DNA of 64,000 bases from Chenopodium formosanum (GCA_024500155.1 CM044877.1:65986001-66050000); one strand, 5' to 3'; positions 1-12,129 are shown, numbered from the stretch's first letter. The notes: generated from the letters alone by a model not told the origin. Made by a program: numbers and translations.

Positions 1-1101
1 GCACTTAAGGTGTTTTTAACACTGAGGGATAGGATTTGTGGCACTTTATGCGTTTAAGGTGTCATTGGCACCGAGGTAGAATTAAAAAGGATTCAACATT
101 AAATATTATGTAATTATTCAAAAATTAAATTGGTATATTTGATTGATTGAGTAATTATTGCTGATTGAATGATTATGGTTTGAGAGTCATCACCAAGTCT
201 AATAATCTGTAAATAACGTAAATTGAAAGAGATTACGCATCAAAACTCTTGGAACGTATATACCTTGAGTATGAACATATGGGGGGAGTTATGTGACTTT
301 ATATTTGATCATAATTTCTATTGGAGTACAGGACGCTGTACATTCCTTTTATTATTAGTGGTTATTGATGCTGTCACGGTTAGCTCCCGTGTCAGTAACC
401 TCAATTTATTTGGGGGAGGTTGAGTGGGAAACCCGTTTGATGCGTAATCAACGCTAAATAAATTATGTAGTTATCTAGTTGAGAAGTTTTGTTCAGTGTT
501 GTATGCTTGAAAAACAGATGCAACAAGGTAAGTTGTGTGTTGATAGGTAAATGCATGTTAGTGTGTTAATTATGCTTATGTACTCAGCTTTGCTGATTGT
601 ATATGTTTTGTGTGTTTGTTGGCCTTATCTTTATCTTGGCCCTATGATGACCCATTTTTAATGGAGAGTAGTGGAAACAAGTAGAGAGAAGTTTTTCAGG
701 TGATGAACCATATTCATGAATGGACATGAGTGAAGAGCGAATCATGCTAGTTCCCATAAGTGTATGATGTGTTTAATGCTTTAATTATTTATGATATTGT
801 TATGCATGACTAAAGAAAAAGTTTTGAAGTTGGTTTGGTTTTAATAAGAGCCTACAATGGTTCCAAGTTGTAGGATGGTTTTATTTTACTTCGTTTGACT
901 TTGGTTTTGACTTTACTTTCGTTGGTTGACTTTTCAAGTTGACTTGTTTTGAATGGTTTTAAAATTAGTCTTCCGCTTTGTGTCTTTGATAGTTGGCATA
1001 GCCGTTTTCACGGTTGTGGTAATATCTTAGACATTCTTATTTAATGTTTTAAATAGGGAAAAACAGGTATTTTAAAAGAAAGGAATTTCAAGGGTGTTAC
1101 A
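1..1101 (+). mobile_element. 3' part of a gypsy-type LTR, cut by window start
   Basis: The segment ends in GGGTGTTACA at 1092-1101, the usual right end of LTRs that begin TGTAA(T/C)ACCC. It shares a pattern with the second LTR at 5115-7165: a GGCC...GGCCCT(A/G)..GA motif followed by a GGTGAGTAG-like stretch (about 630-670 here, 6820-6885 there), then a 'cttccgc' motif near the end. The left end lies outside the window. No primer-binding site follows 1101, so this may be a solo or truncated LTR. No real gene is seen; the short ORFs are not conserved. The family (Tekay-like chromovirus) is inferred from the ends only. Confidence 0.55.
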
Positions 1102-2080
1102 GGTTCAAACTGATGGGTTTCAGTGTAGTGGTTTAAGTCCAGCCGTTCCGGAGCTAGTATTATTGCCTAGTTTGTTTAGTGGAGACAAAGAATGTATTTT
1201 CCCATCACCAGTTTCAGAGAGTGCTGATATGGAATGTGATTTCCAATCAGATTCGGTTAGTAATGATATGGATTGTGAGTCTTTACCACCTTCTCCTCAT
1301 GTTAAAGTCCCTTGAATGCACGAGTTTGTTTCTCAACATGGTTCGAGTTCATCCGTTTGGCTTTCTTCTTCAAATTTACAGAAGGTTATGCAAGGCATGT
1401 CATTCACTTCTAACATTCTAAGTCTATGTCGTTAATGTCAATTCAGGTTCATCCTAGTAAAACCTCTATCCAGACCGAGGTCCCCCAAGATGTAACTTCT
1501 AGGGAAGCAGATACCTCTATTTCCACTTCATTTAAGTCCCCTAGTGGATTGGAGCAATAGGTGGTGTCCACTTTAGAGTTTCTGAAAGCTCCTATTTCGC
1601 AATTCACATATGCTCCGGTTTTGCAGTCTTATCCAGATGAGATGATCACCTCTATTACGATAGAGGTCTCCCAAGATGTGAAGTCTAATGTAGCGATGTT
1701 TCCTACCGTTACTTCACAAAAGGTATCATGTGATGATGATTGGTAGACGGTGCCCATTCTAGAGTCTCAGCTGGTTCTCACTTTGCAGCAGTCCATAGGT
1801 GCTCCAATGACGCGCAACAGTTCGGAGTGCATGACTGCCTTTTTTGATTCTGATAGTCAGATGGGAGAGGTTAATTTGTAGGAGTTTGTGGGAAAAGTTT
1901 GTGTACCAAGTTATCAGTTCTCCACTTTGTATTTCAACGCTAGGGTGTTGGGGCAACCACATCGTCGTCGACAACCTATTTATCACCCTCGGCTTAGGAA
2001 AATTAGTTCTTTGGTGGATCGACCTAGATCATATGTAGGGTATCAAGTTGTTCGTGTGGGTGCAAATTAAAGTGTGGCCG
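1102..2080 (+). pseudogene. Decayed ORF of unknown origin
   Basis: One reading frame runs with protein-like composition from about 1470 to 2070 and is broken only by TAG codons, at about 1558, 1744 and 1879. The 1094-1315 ORF is in another frame, so at least one frameshift is likely. The last part is basic and rich in Arg and Pro (RRRQPIYHPRLRK). An A-rich tract follows at 2210-2265, so this could be the end of a retroelement. I do not recognise a domain and assign no function. Confidence 0.3.
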
Positions 2081-2209
2081 TGGGCCTAGCGTGGACTTCA
2101 AGTACTCCAACTTGGCTCGAATAAATTTTGCTCATAAGTGTCTTTTTGGGTTTGTGTAGTGTAGTTTGTTGGTTGCTTTTTATGTATTTCTTTATTAGTA
2201 CTCATTGTC

Positions 2210-2265
2210 AAAAAACCAATAATAAAAAAAAAAAAACAATAAAAAAAACCAATAAAAAAAATGAT
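2210..2265 (+). repeat. A-rich tract after the decayed ORF
   Basis: Runs of A broken by CAAT and CC follow the decayed ORF by about 130 bp. This could be the poly(A) end of a non-LTR element. No target duplication was found. Confidence 0.35.
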
Positions 2266-2373
2266 TATTGAGTGTGTTCTTGTCAATCCAATTCATACCA
2301 TAAATCAATATACTGTTTCATAATAGGAAAATTTGTCTAGAAGGGACATATATATGTTATTATATATACTAAA

Positions 2374-3142
2374 TCTATATTTATACTTTATATATTAAAA
2401 AGCGTTCCTAGAAATGTCAATGTATCACTTTATCTCATTCTTAGAGCTTAACGTAATGGAGTTTCGTTATGCATAGAGAAATGCAGACAAGGGGCAAGGG
2501 TGTAATTACACGTAAATGCATATTCTGAATTTAGTGTAGTACTATTGGGTGGTTTTTACTACCATTGGATGATCAAAGAGTGCCGTTGAACATTCAGTGG
2601 TACAATGTATGCATGTAGTGCTAGTATATATACATTCAGTGGTACTAACTATGTGTAGAAATAGTATCACTAAATAGACAATAGTATTATATAAGCTTTT
2701 AGTACCACATTTAAAAGTGGTCCCACTTACCTATCTCTCTCCTCTTTTCTCTCTCTTCCACAAAACTCCATTAGTACTTCCTCTTGATTCTTACACCAGC
2801 ATAATGCCACATCATCATTCAATATGCCACGTGTACTTCTAGCACATTTTTTGTTTCATGACATGGTTAACAAAAAATGCATACGATAAGATTTGAACAC
2901 AAGACCTCATTGAATGAAGACCAACTTATTACCATCCAAGCTATAAACTAATGTTGTTCTATCCATGCACATAAATATATAAATATATATTAGAAATAAA
3001 AGCAAAAATTATTCAATACTATTTATTATTGTTATTGTAATATTATAGTTTTCGACAATAAAAAAATTATTTCAAGCTCTTTAATAATAATGATAAAAAT
3101 ACTCAAAGTAACACCCGGAGCAACGTTTGAGCCAAACACTAG
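2374..3142 (+). mobile_element. Non-autonomous Helitron (769 bp)
   Basis: The left end reads A|TCTATATTTATACTT and the right end reads CACTAG|T, so the element starts with TC, ends with CTAG and sits between A and T, as Helitrons do. Just before the right end (3112-3137) is a decayed GC-rich hairpin around CCGGAGCAACGTTTGAGCC, the usual subterminal stem. It contains no helicase/Rep ORF. It lies 80 bp downstream of the donor site of the 2-ODD exon 1 remnant, so it probably sits in that locus's first intron. Confidence 0.65.
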
Positions 3143-3221
3143 TTTAATGATTAAACTTATGCATTAAATATCGAAAATATTGCAAATAAGAACCTTCTAA
3201 ACGATTGAGACGAATTTAAAC

Positions 3222-3497
3222 CTGAAAAAGCCCCACTCTTGACATGGTAAGCGTAACTTCTTCATCTCCACTAATTAAAGCTTTAATGTTGATAGTTGGT
3301 AATTGAAGATGACTATTAGAACAACAATTTTCTTTACTTTCGTAATTATCATCTAATAGTATTGGAGGCCCTTGATCGGATCGAATTTTTCTTTCAGGAA
3401 TTTCTTTTAGACAACAACCTTTGATTAACTCTTGAACACTTTACACTTGGTACTATAATTGATTTTCCTAGGCTCGCTGTTTTCCTTCACCTTCCAT
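3222..3497 (-). pseudogene. Exon 1 remnant of an SRG1-like 2-ODD (locus 1)
   Basis: Read on the minus strand from an ATG at 3497, this matches exon 1 of the complete gene at 42565-42804. Both share the start MEG, then VQEL, KEIPER, LQLPTIN and ALISGD, and both end in a GT donor after TTTTTCAG. Three early stops follow the start (TAG, TAG, TAA within the first 25 codons). A frameshift lies between ALISGD and the conserved QEWGFFQ, which is visible only in another frame. It is 276 bp against 240 in the intact gene. The other exons are expected downstream on the minus strand; positions 1-3221 hold only transposons, so they are lost or outside the window. Confidence 0.8.
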
Positions 3498-5050
3498 CTC
3501 ACTCTCTCTTTCTCTTTAACACCCTCCTTATAAAACAGAGTTTTTTTTTTTTTTTTTTTTTTTGATAGACTTATGTTGAGAAATGCTAACTATATATAAT
3601 TTCTCCTAGGGTTATATGTGGTCTGGTTTGGCGCGGTTTGGGGCAGACATAACCCAAACCACACCGTATACGGTTTGATATTTTGCCAAATCATACATTC
3701 AATTTTACAGTATCTTTTATTAGCAATAATAATAAATAGTTACTCCCTTTGTTTTTTTAAGTGTTACACTTTAATTGACATATAAATTTAAGTGATTCCT
3801 TCTAAAATTGCTCAATTGAATTTTTTGGATATTAATAAATTTAAATATAAATAGAGGAAGTGAAGTAGTTGGTGGACTTATTTAAATATAAATTTAAATA
3901 CGGGCATTAAAAAATTATCACAAAAGTTGGTTGACTTATTCCTTTTGTTCCATAATATACTTCTCGTATCTCATATTTTACGGGAATTAAGGAAAAATGT
4001 GTAAAAGCACGTAGAAATTAGTAAATGTGTAAACAATTTTTGGAGATTAGAGAGATAAGAGAAAGAAAAAAGAGAACTTATGTGATATGAGAGAGATAGA
4101 GAGAATTTATCCCTACTTACTTACTTTATAAAAAGTAGAATCTTGCTCTTATGAATAGTGTTGTGACAATTATAACCCTAATAAAAAGTAGAATCTTGCT
4201 CTTATGAATAGTGTTGTGACAATTATAACCCTAAAAAATGTGTATTTACGCATTTGCCCCCATTTAATATTACAAGATTTTTTTTTAATATTGTACATCT
4301 TCTTTTTGTTATTACGTACTTTTTCATCTTCCCATTCAATCGGTTGAATTATTGGTTTCAATTTCAACCACAAAATCACTGACATTCTTCAAAGGTATTT
4401 TTCAATTTTAATTTCAATTGTATTATAAGGTTTTAATTGATTTTAGATTTTAAGGTATTATCCTTTTTTTAGTTTTAGGGTCTAGGTATTCATCTATTTT
4501 CCCTAAATTTGATTGGATTTTGAAAGAAAAAAATAGTAGATAATTGAAGTGCATGGAGAACCAGAAACACTATAATTAAGCGAGGGAAATATTCCAACTT
4601 CATTCTGAGCACTACCCCATGGAAGCCCCTCATGTCTCTTTCTATTCTTTCAATTTGATCATTTTATGAATATTTGTCAGTGACTATGTGGTTTGTCCTG
4701 TTAAGCGCTACCACAAATCCAATCAAAAGGTACTTTAATTTTTTCCCTATACGATTTTTTAGAATTTTTATTTGTGATCTTTATATTGTACTTTGTTTTT
4801 GATTTTGGAGATTGTATAACTTTATAAAGGTGGCTTTCAACATTGTTATTAGATTCGTTGTTATGAGATGCTAAGAAAATCTAAATTTTGATTATAATTT
4901 TGGGATTAAGAGCATAAAATGAGAGTCCACAACTTTAAAAGATGCAATTTTTCAAGGAACATGTTTTTTTTAAAGGGAGTAGAATGCCTTTGTGCTTAGG
5001 CTTTGGATGTATATTCTATATTTGAAGGAAAGGAGGTGTGAGTAATTCTC
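3498..5050. other. AT-rich intergenic stretch, no gene seen
   Basis: No supported ORF. It holds a T run at 3541-3563, a Stowaway-like end near 3742 (ACTCCCTTTG), a related end near 3945, and the tandem duplication listed separately. Confidence 0.5.
4128..4233. repeat. Perfect 53-bp tandem duplication
   Basis: Two adjacent copies, 4128-4180 and 4181-4233, each begin ATAAAAAGTAGAATC and end AACCCTA. I see no mismatch between them, so the duplication is recent. Confidence 0.85.
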
Positions 5051-5062
5051 TGTAATACCCTA

Positions 5063-7165
5063 AACTTTTCTAATTTAAGTTTCGGGAACGAAACTTGTTT
5101 TAAGGAGGGTAGATTGTAATACCCGAATATTTTATGATTTAATATATTATATTTTATAAAATAGTTAATTTTAGTTATTAAATAACTTTCTTAATTTCAT
5201 GTTTATATTTTTTTTTTAGAGTTCGAAAAGGTTTAAAACCCTATTGTATTTTAAATTTTAAAGATATTTTAAACCCTAAAACTATCTTTTGATATATATA
5301 TATTTGCTGTGCAATTTCAAAATCTATAAAAACGTTGCCTTCGTTTTTATTTCGTTCATAAACTATGTGATGTTGTGAGGTTACCCTTGTTCCTTGATTT
5401 ATGAGCCTTTAATTCTTCCTAATTATCACCAAGTTAATTAGTCATCTATAGCCTCATTCGAATTGATCAGCTTATACCAAATACTTTTGGATCATTTAAC
5501 ATCATAATCATCATTATCTTCCTTCCTTTTCTTTTTCAATTTTTACGAGTGGGTATTAATATAACTCCATCTATAAAATCCTCCTCCAATCAAAATTACC
5601 CAATGACATAGTATGTACATGCTCGTGATTGCACACCCTTCCGTTTATCTACCAAGTCTTGTTGTTTCCGAAAGGTAATCACACAAATTTAATCTTTGGA
5701 GTTGTATGTCTATAATTTATTATTTCGTAATCACACTATCAACCCTTAATTAGATCATTTGTTTATAATTTGATTGTATTATTTATTTTATGTAATCACA
5801 CTTTATCAATTTGGAGATGTTTGATTGTATTATTTATTATGTGTAATCACACAAACCTATTTGGAGATGTTTGTATTACTAGCATATGTAATCACACTAC
5901 CTTAATTAATTTTTTTTTTGACTTGTTTGATTATAAATTGTTAGTATTAATTGTACTCCGTATTGTTATGTGTAAATTTATAATTTGTGAATTATATATG
6001 ATCATGATTTATATGTATATGATTAGTGTGTGGTATTATATGATTCTAATTGCCGTATTATTTTTGTGGTATTGATTGATTGTGTTATTTTTCTAGGGTT
6101 TTTAATGTTGTTTCTATAGGGAGTATTGTTTTATCAAGGTTTTAGGGTTGTTATTAATGCGGAGTATTATTTTTGGGTTGAGATATGATTATATTTGGGT
6201 TATTAGTATGTGTTTTAAGAGTTGAGATATTATGAATCGAATTGTCATGTTAATTGGGAACATGTGCCATTACTAAGATACTATTTATTGTTTATGAATA
6301 ATTATTTGATCGATGTATGAGATCAAAAGGTTGAGGATTATTTATTTTGTTCTTGGTTTGAGGCTCGGCGTTATATACCATAGTCCTTGGCATGTTGGTA
6401 AGGAGATGGTAATCATGAGTTAAGAATGAGGTACAATCTTTATTTATTTTTCTATGGTCCCCTACAGTGGGAATTTGCCCGTATGTGGTCTGGTTCAAGG
6501 TGTTTTCTAGTTATTGGGAGTATTCAAGTTTTTATACTTGTTGGTTTTATTCGAATTACCCATGTCCAAGGCTAGGTATAAAACAAAGAGCATGGCACAC
6601 TTATTGGTTATGAGTTGAGTAAAGGTTCGTATTATTATTCGAGGTTGAGTTGTTAAAGGTTATTTTCAGAGTACAATGTGTAATGTAGTTCCGAACTACA
6701 TTGTTTAATTGATCTAGTAATGTTAATTATTATATTATACTCTATATTATGATATGTGGTGATTACTCAACTTTTGCTGACGTGTGTGTGTTGTTTTGTT
6801 GTGCTACTTGTGTTTGCGGCCATGTCTTTTTCTCATGGTGGCCCTGCGACGATCTATTTTGGAATTTGTCCTTAATGGTGAGTAGTCAAGTTTGTCTAAG
6901 CAGGTTGATCAAGTGGTCGTAGCTAAAGGAGCTCAAGTGTTTCGATTAGTTTGTTATAACAAGTTTGTAAAGTTGTATAAATAGCTCACTTAGATTTATT
7001 GGGTTGTAATTATTGAGATTTTTGTAAGCCTTAACACTTGACAGGTTGTTAAGTGTGGCGGTAATACCTCCGATTTAGGTGTATGCTTCCGCAATTTTAT
7101 TTAAATGTTGTCTATTTTTCATTTATTTATTGTTTATTATTAGCTAGTAAATCGGGGGTGTTACA
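5063..7165 (+). mobile_element. Gypsy-type 3' LTR with polypurine tract
   Basis: The LTR runs from TGTAATACCC (5115) to GGGGTGTTACA (7165), a TG...CA unit of 2051 bp with inverted ends. Directly upstream, 5063-5114 holds a stretch containing TTTCGGGAACGAAAC and then the purine-rich AAGGAGGGTAGA. These look like the last internal bases and the polypurine tract of a chromovirus (Tekay-like). The rest of the element is missing, and no 5-bp target duplication flanks the unit, so it is a truncated element and not a clean solo LTR. There is no coding capacity. Confidence 0.65.
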
Positions 7166-8157
7166 TCTTATCAATCCTAACCTACCTTAAAGGTTTATCG
7201 TTACTTGTTAGAAGAGAAGATACCACTTTTCTGGTGAGATTCTAATATGACGCATCCTAATAATGCTATTTGCACTGCATCTAATGAGTATTAGCTTAAT
7301 GATTTACTGTATTTCTTTGTATTGTTAAGTTGAATTAAGCTGAGCTCAAGCTTGCCTGCATTGGATAATTCAACTCTTCTTACATTGGGTTTAATTACAG
7401 AGTATTAAAAAAAATAAAATATAAAACCCCTGGACCAATATACAAAGAGGAAAAAAAAAAAAACTACTCCGTATTTTATTATTTTGGATTTTTACATTGG
7501 GTTCAAGCTACCAAACTTTATATTAGATGACCATATTAGACTTAACAACAATACTAAGTATAAATGTACGTTGCATTGGACTTGAGCAAAATCCAAACTC
7601 AAAACTAAAATTTAACACCTAAGAGTCCTAACCACTCATACGGTACCTAAGAACAAATTGATGCAAAATTTCATTATTCCTCTGTTTGTTTTTCTTTGTT
7701 TTTCAGCTTGTAATATGTATCAAATTTTTTTTCAAGAGAATCATCAAGGCTCTATAAGAAAAGCATGTAAATGCTATTTTTTACTCTTTAAAATACATAA
7801 GAAAAGGTTAAGGATATATGATTTTGAACTTAATAGTCGATTATTACTCTTTTTAAAGATTCATTGTATTAAATCTTACCAGTTTCAAGGTATTTAAAGA
7901 TTGCATAAGACATTTTACGTGCAAAATGCTTACTAATCATAACTATGTACAAGCTAAAATCTTAAGTATAAAGACAAGCCTTGATAGATTCTCTGCATAG
8001 GCTAACCATGTCGCATGCATCGCGTGCGTTGACCACCCTAGTTAATTGAAAAGGAAAGTGATGCATCTAACTTCCTTATTTAAAAGTGATGCATCTTAAA
8101 AATAACGGAAGAAATAGCAATAATGAATAATTGGAAAAATCCAAAAACTTTTTATTT
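7166..8157. other. Intergenic, no gene seen
   Basis: AT-rich sequence with short unconvincing ORFs, including one of 79 codons at 7658-7897 with no recognisable features. Confidence 0.45.
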
Positions 8158-8242
8158 TTAGAGTGAGTGATGAGAATCAATCCCAACATCGATTGAAATC
8201 GGGAGGGAAGCTCTAATCACATGAGCTAACCCTCACTCTTAA
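8158..8242 (-). mobile_element. tRNA-type SINE fragment
   Basis: On the minus strand, GTGAGGGTTAGCTCATGTG resembles a polymerase III A box and is followed about 45 bp later by a B-box-like GGGATTGATTCTC. The same arrangement occurs at 18090-18200, which supports a SINE family. Confidence 0.5.
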
Positions 8243-8295
8243 AATCTTAAAACTTTTGGTAGGGAAAAAACTAGGGAAAAAGAAGCAAGGGTACT

Positions 8296-8337
8296 CAGTG
8301 GCGGACCCAGCCTTGGTCCTGCTAGGTCACGTGACCT

Positions 8338-8371
<34 letters not shown>

Positions 8372-9161
8372 TTTTTTTTTTTAAAAAAAATGGCACCCAT
8401 TTGAAAATAAGATATAAAGATTATTTTTGGTTATTATTTAACAATACAAACTTGTAGCATAGTGGTTGGAGGGATTGAGACAAAGCCTTACAAGTAAGGG
8501 CCCAGCCACTCAGGTCTTGAGTTCGAGCATTGATACTTGCAATTTTTGTATTCCTTATCTTTTTTTTTTCCTTCCTATAGTTATGTGATTTATTGATTTT
8601 CATGTGATTATTTGATTTTTTTCCCTTCTTTTTTCATTTAATTCATTGTAGCCGTATTAGCTAGTAATAGATTTTTTTTTTTTTTTTTTTTTTTTGTTTT
8701 GCTTTTAAAATGATTATGAACTTATGACTATTTGATTATCATGTGATTAATTTGATTATCCTTCAATGTTGTTATATTTTGTGTTGTTAAGACATTACAT
8801 TAAGTGGTTTTTCTAATTTGTGCTGTATATATTATATTTGTATAATTAAATTGGGTTTTTTTATTTTTTTTATTTTTTGTAAAAAAAATATTAACTCATT
8901 GGGTATATAATAGACAAGTTGCAAAAAGATTGAATTAATCTATTTTTGATAATATTGGATTAAGTAATTAAATTGAAATTGTGACTTAATTTTCTTAAAA
9001 AACATATGATAAAACAAGTTTCTTTAGTCCCAATATGCATCCTCCTCCTTCACAAAATCATCCTCTATCACAAAATTCATCCACCTTCGGTATGCGGTCG
9101 ATGGGTGATGATTGATAGGTAACAGTGACCCAGCACCTTAAAAATCCTGGATCCGCCACTG
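8296..9161. mobile_element. hAT-type MITE with perfect 8-bp TSD
   Basis: The terminal inverted repeats are CAGTGGCGGACCCAG on the left and CTGGATCCGCCACTG on the right. The flanks carry the identical 8-bp duplication AGGGTACT at 8288-8295 and 9162-9169, diagnostic of hAT insertion. Inside are long A and T runs (8341-8382, 8670-8696) and a tRNA-like segment at 8453-8550 with an A-box-like TAGCATAGTGG and a B-box-like GAGTTCGAGC. There is no transposase. Confidence 0.88.
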
Positions 9162-9410
9162 AGGGTACTTGTACTTGTTTGGGATTGGAATTTGAAAAAA
9201 TAGGGTCATTTAATTTTTATTTTTTAAAAAAAAAAAAACAATAAACATAATTGAGAATCAACATTTTGGGGAACCATTGCTATATTAATAATAATAAAAA
9301 GAGTAAGTATAATGCCCATGCTATGCATAGTTTAAAAAAAATTCATATAAAGCTCATAAAATTTAAACTATAGCTTGCCTAATGCATATAAGTAGAATAT
9401 TTTACATTAC

Positions 9411-9500
9411 TCCCTTTGTTTCGCATTAGTTACAACACTTTTTATTTTCGTACGTTTCATACTAGTTGCAATACTGCTATATTTGGAAATGATCCACCAT
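9411..9500. mobile_element. Stowaway-like MITE end, truncated
   Basis: The sequence begins TACTCCCTTTGTTTCGCATTAG, matching the common Stowaway end, but no matching right terminus is visible. The Helitron beginning at 9511 follows closely. Confidence 0.4.
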
Positions 9501-9510
9501 TATTTTATAA

Positions 9511-10667
9511 CTAGGTTAAGTCCCGTGTCATGCACGATCATAATTAAATTTTACAACAAATAAATTACATATAATGGTGTAAATTCAACATTAATTTATC
9601 TAAAAAAATTGTTTGTAACAAAATAACTTGAATTTTAGTTTATACCAATACCAAATACTGAAATACGTAAAGGTTATTTAATTGGATTGTATAAAAAAAT
9701 AATAATATAATAATAGAAATTTAGAAGCTATAAGGTTTTATGTAATAAAAATTAAAATATTAGCTTAGATTTGTACCCATATGCGAATTAATATACATCT
9801 ATCCTTAAATTATTAACACATTTTCACAGAAATATGAAAATGTATTTGATTTCATTTTACTTTAGAATAATCAATATTTCGTAATCAATTTTTTTAATAT
9901 ATTTTTAGTGAGTAGTAAGAGTTTTTATTTTTTTTTTTGATAATCATATAAATATTAGAGTAATTAGATTAAATTTACCAATATATGTTATGTATACTAT
10001 AATAGAATGATTTTGTTCTTATAAACGTTATATAATTTTAAGATTTATATAAAGTGTGCTACCAAATGATATTTTTTTAAGTAAAATAAATTTTATTGTC
10101 AAATGATGAAAGTTGGAGAAAAAAAATTGATATTGATAATATTATAATAATTTTGGAAAATAATATATTACAATACCTTATTTTTAATCTATCTTAGTAT
10201 TTATGTAACTAAAAGTTTCCTTGTATATAAAATATATGTACAAAAAATTGAGTATAATGGGATTAAATATGTTGTTAAAATGGAAATAACTATTATTGTA
10301 GGTTATAAAATGGATGTCATTTAAATATCGCCAAAAAAAAAAGGAAAGAAAAAAGGCGGGAAAATTTTTAACCAGGAAATAACAAGTGTCATTCCAGATT
10401 TCGCCTTTAGTATAGGTTTATAGAATTTTTAATCTATCTTAGTATTTTTGTAACTAAAAGTTTCCTTGTATATAAAATATATGTACAAAAAATTGAGTAT
10501 AATGGGATTAAATATGTTGTTAAAATGGAAATAACTATTATTGTAGGTTATAAAATGGATGTCATTTAAATATCGCCAAAAAAAAGGAAAGAAAAAAGGC
10601 GGGAAAATTTTTAACCAGGAAATGACAAGTGTCATTCCAGGTTTCGCCTTTAGTATAGGTTTATAGA
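9511..10667 (-). mobile_element. Non-autonomous Helitron with doubled 5' end
   Basis: On the minus strand the element starts A|TCTATAAACCTATAC at 10667 and ends CTAG|T at 9511. Just before that end is the stem-forming TCGTGCATGACACGGGAC. These match Helitron rules: TC start, hairpin, CTRR end, insertion between A and T. About 240 bp of the 5' end is present twice in tandem (separate entry), so there is a second TCTATAAACC terminus at 10424. The body is AT-rich and has no Rep/helicase ORF. Confidence 0.8.
10182..10666. repeat. Tandem copy of the Helitron 5' terminal region
   Basis: Two copies, about 10182-10425 and 10426-10666, are nearly identical. I see a few substitutions and a two-base difference in an A run. 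Each contains GGCGGGAAAATTTTTAACCA and the terminal CCTTTAGTATAGGTTTATAG. Confidence 0.88.
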
Positions 10668-11350
10668 TTTCTCTCTCCCACAAACCCCACTTTCACAAAT
10701 ATTTTATTATATCTTTCTCCTACCAACCCCACCCACACTACTTTTTATTTATTTATTTTTTATTTTATTTTATTTTTTTTATTTTTATCTCTTACTAACA
10801 ATACTTTATATTATAAGCCTATAAACCTAGGCTGTGTTTGGTAACTATCTTATTTGATCAACATTAGCTTATTAACTTTTAAATAAGCTAATTCAAGGTG
10901 TTTGGTGGGAAGCTTATTTAAAGAGCTTATTCCCCTAAATAAGCTTAGCTTATTCAATTCTTATGGTGAAATAACACTTATACCCCCATTTAATTAAAAA
11001 TCTTATATGATCTATCTACCCCACAATTAACTTATTAGTCATTTCACATAATCAATCAGCTTTAAACAATCAACAATTTACCATACTTTTCTATAATAAA
11101 GCTAATAAACAAGAAAGTGCTAGTTAAAATCAGCTAACACAATTAGCTTTACCTTTCAGCTTTTCCCCAAATACGATCTTAGTTCATATTTTTTTAAAAC
11201 TATGAGCTAAGCAATGCGAAGAGGATAGAGTAATTATTTATTCATTATTCCATAATAAAACTATTCCCAATAACGCATATCTATCATAGTATATCAGTAT
11301 CCCGATTTTGCACCAAAAATATACGGTATATGACCATATTATCTACAGAA
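10668..11350. other. Intergenic with a MITE-like segment
   Basis: From about 10833 to 11183 the sequence is bounded by GGCTGTGTTTGG and CCAAATACGATC, imperfect inverted ends of a type seen in hAT-like MITEs. Its interior is rich in AGCTTATT and AAGCTAAT. No clear target duplication was found, and there is no gene. Confidence 0.4.
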
Positions 11351-11378
11351 GGTTGAGGATGAGCGATCAAAGAAGGTT

Positions 11379-11825
11379 GTGCTTGGACCTGCAATAGTAT
11401 GGGAGAGGGAAGATGTGATGGTGAATAAAATAACAAAAGAAGGGTCAGTGAGTCCTGATAAGAGGGTGGAGGCAAGTGAGGGGAGAAATGAGGGGCAGCA
11501 AATTTCTTTATTAGGGGAAGCTGATGGGGAGTTGGAAGGGGAAGGGTTGACTGATCTGGACATTGGGATCCTTGACGCTAGCAGATTAAATCAAAGTGGT
11601 GTGACAATGGGAGGTGCTATGTCTAGTGTGATGGGGGCTGTGAGGAAGGAAAATAACTTGGGTAAGAAGGGAGGCTCGGGTTGGAAAAGAATAATAGTTC
11701 AAAGAGGGGAGTGTGCTGGAGAAGGGGGATATAAGCAAGCTGAGTTTGACACTACAATGCTGGACATGGCAAGTAATAAAAGGGTTGCATGTGAGATATG
11801 TAGTGGGAAAGGCCTTGAGAAATGA
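11379..11825 (+). pseudogene. LINE ORF1 C-terminal part
   Basis: An open stretch of 148 codons precedes the ORF2 start by about 80 bp. It is rich in Gly, Glu and Lys and ends with a short Cys-containing motif (ACEICSGKG). In plant L1 elements ORF1 codes for an RNA-binding gag-like protein with a CCHC knuckle. Here the N-terminal gag domain is missing because of 5' truncation. The assignment rests on position as much as on sequence. Confidence 0.55.
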
Positions 11826-11905
11826 ATTAAGTATGATGGTGTGATGGCTGGGGACAACAACATCCAAGTAGGAGGTGTTGGCAATGGCCAAACCTCCGAA
11901 GAGCA

Positions 11906-12129
11906 ATGAAAATATTCAGTTGGAACTGCCGGGGTCTGGGCAATCCCCGGAGAGTTCGAGCCCTCCAAACATGGTGTTGGAGGGAGAGCCCTAACATAGT
12001 TTTCGTGATGGAGACTATGACCGATGCGAGAAGGTTGGAGTCTAATAGAAACAAATATGGTCTTTCTATGGGTGTTTGTTTGAGTAGTGTGGGAAATTCC
12101 GGTGGAATTGGGTTGTGGTGGAAGGATGT
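11906..12129 (+). pseudogene. LINE ORF2, N-terminal endonuclease part
   Basis: ORF2 starts MKIFSWNCRGLGNPRRVRAL, the classic start of the plant L1 apurinic-type endonuclease, with the metal-site Asn (WNCRG). It continues through FVMET (the conserved Glu) and GGIGLWW. Coding stops at the solo LTR inserted at 12130. After the LTR it resumes with no loss: one copy of the 5-bp duplication restores continuity with 14071 onwards. Confidence 0.85.

Noticed and set aside
5770..6075. 101-codon ORF with hydrophobic residues
   Set aside because: Lies in an LTR; AT-rich repeats of a TTTGGAGATGTTTG-type unit explain it.
5115..7165. Clean solo LTR
   Set aside because: No matching 5-bp duplication, and polypurine-tract sequence is present upstream, so it is part of a truncated element.
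8453..8550. A functional tRNA gene
   Set aside because: A- and B-box-like motifs are present but I could not form acceptor, anticodon and T stems; SINE-like origin is more likely.
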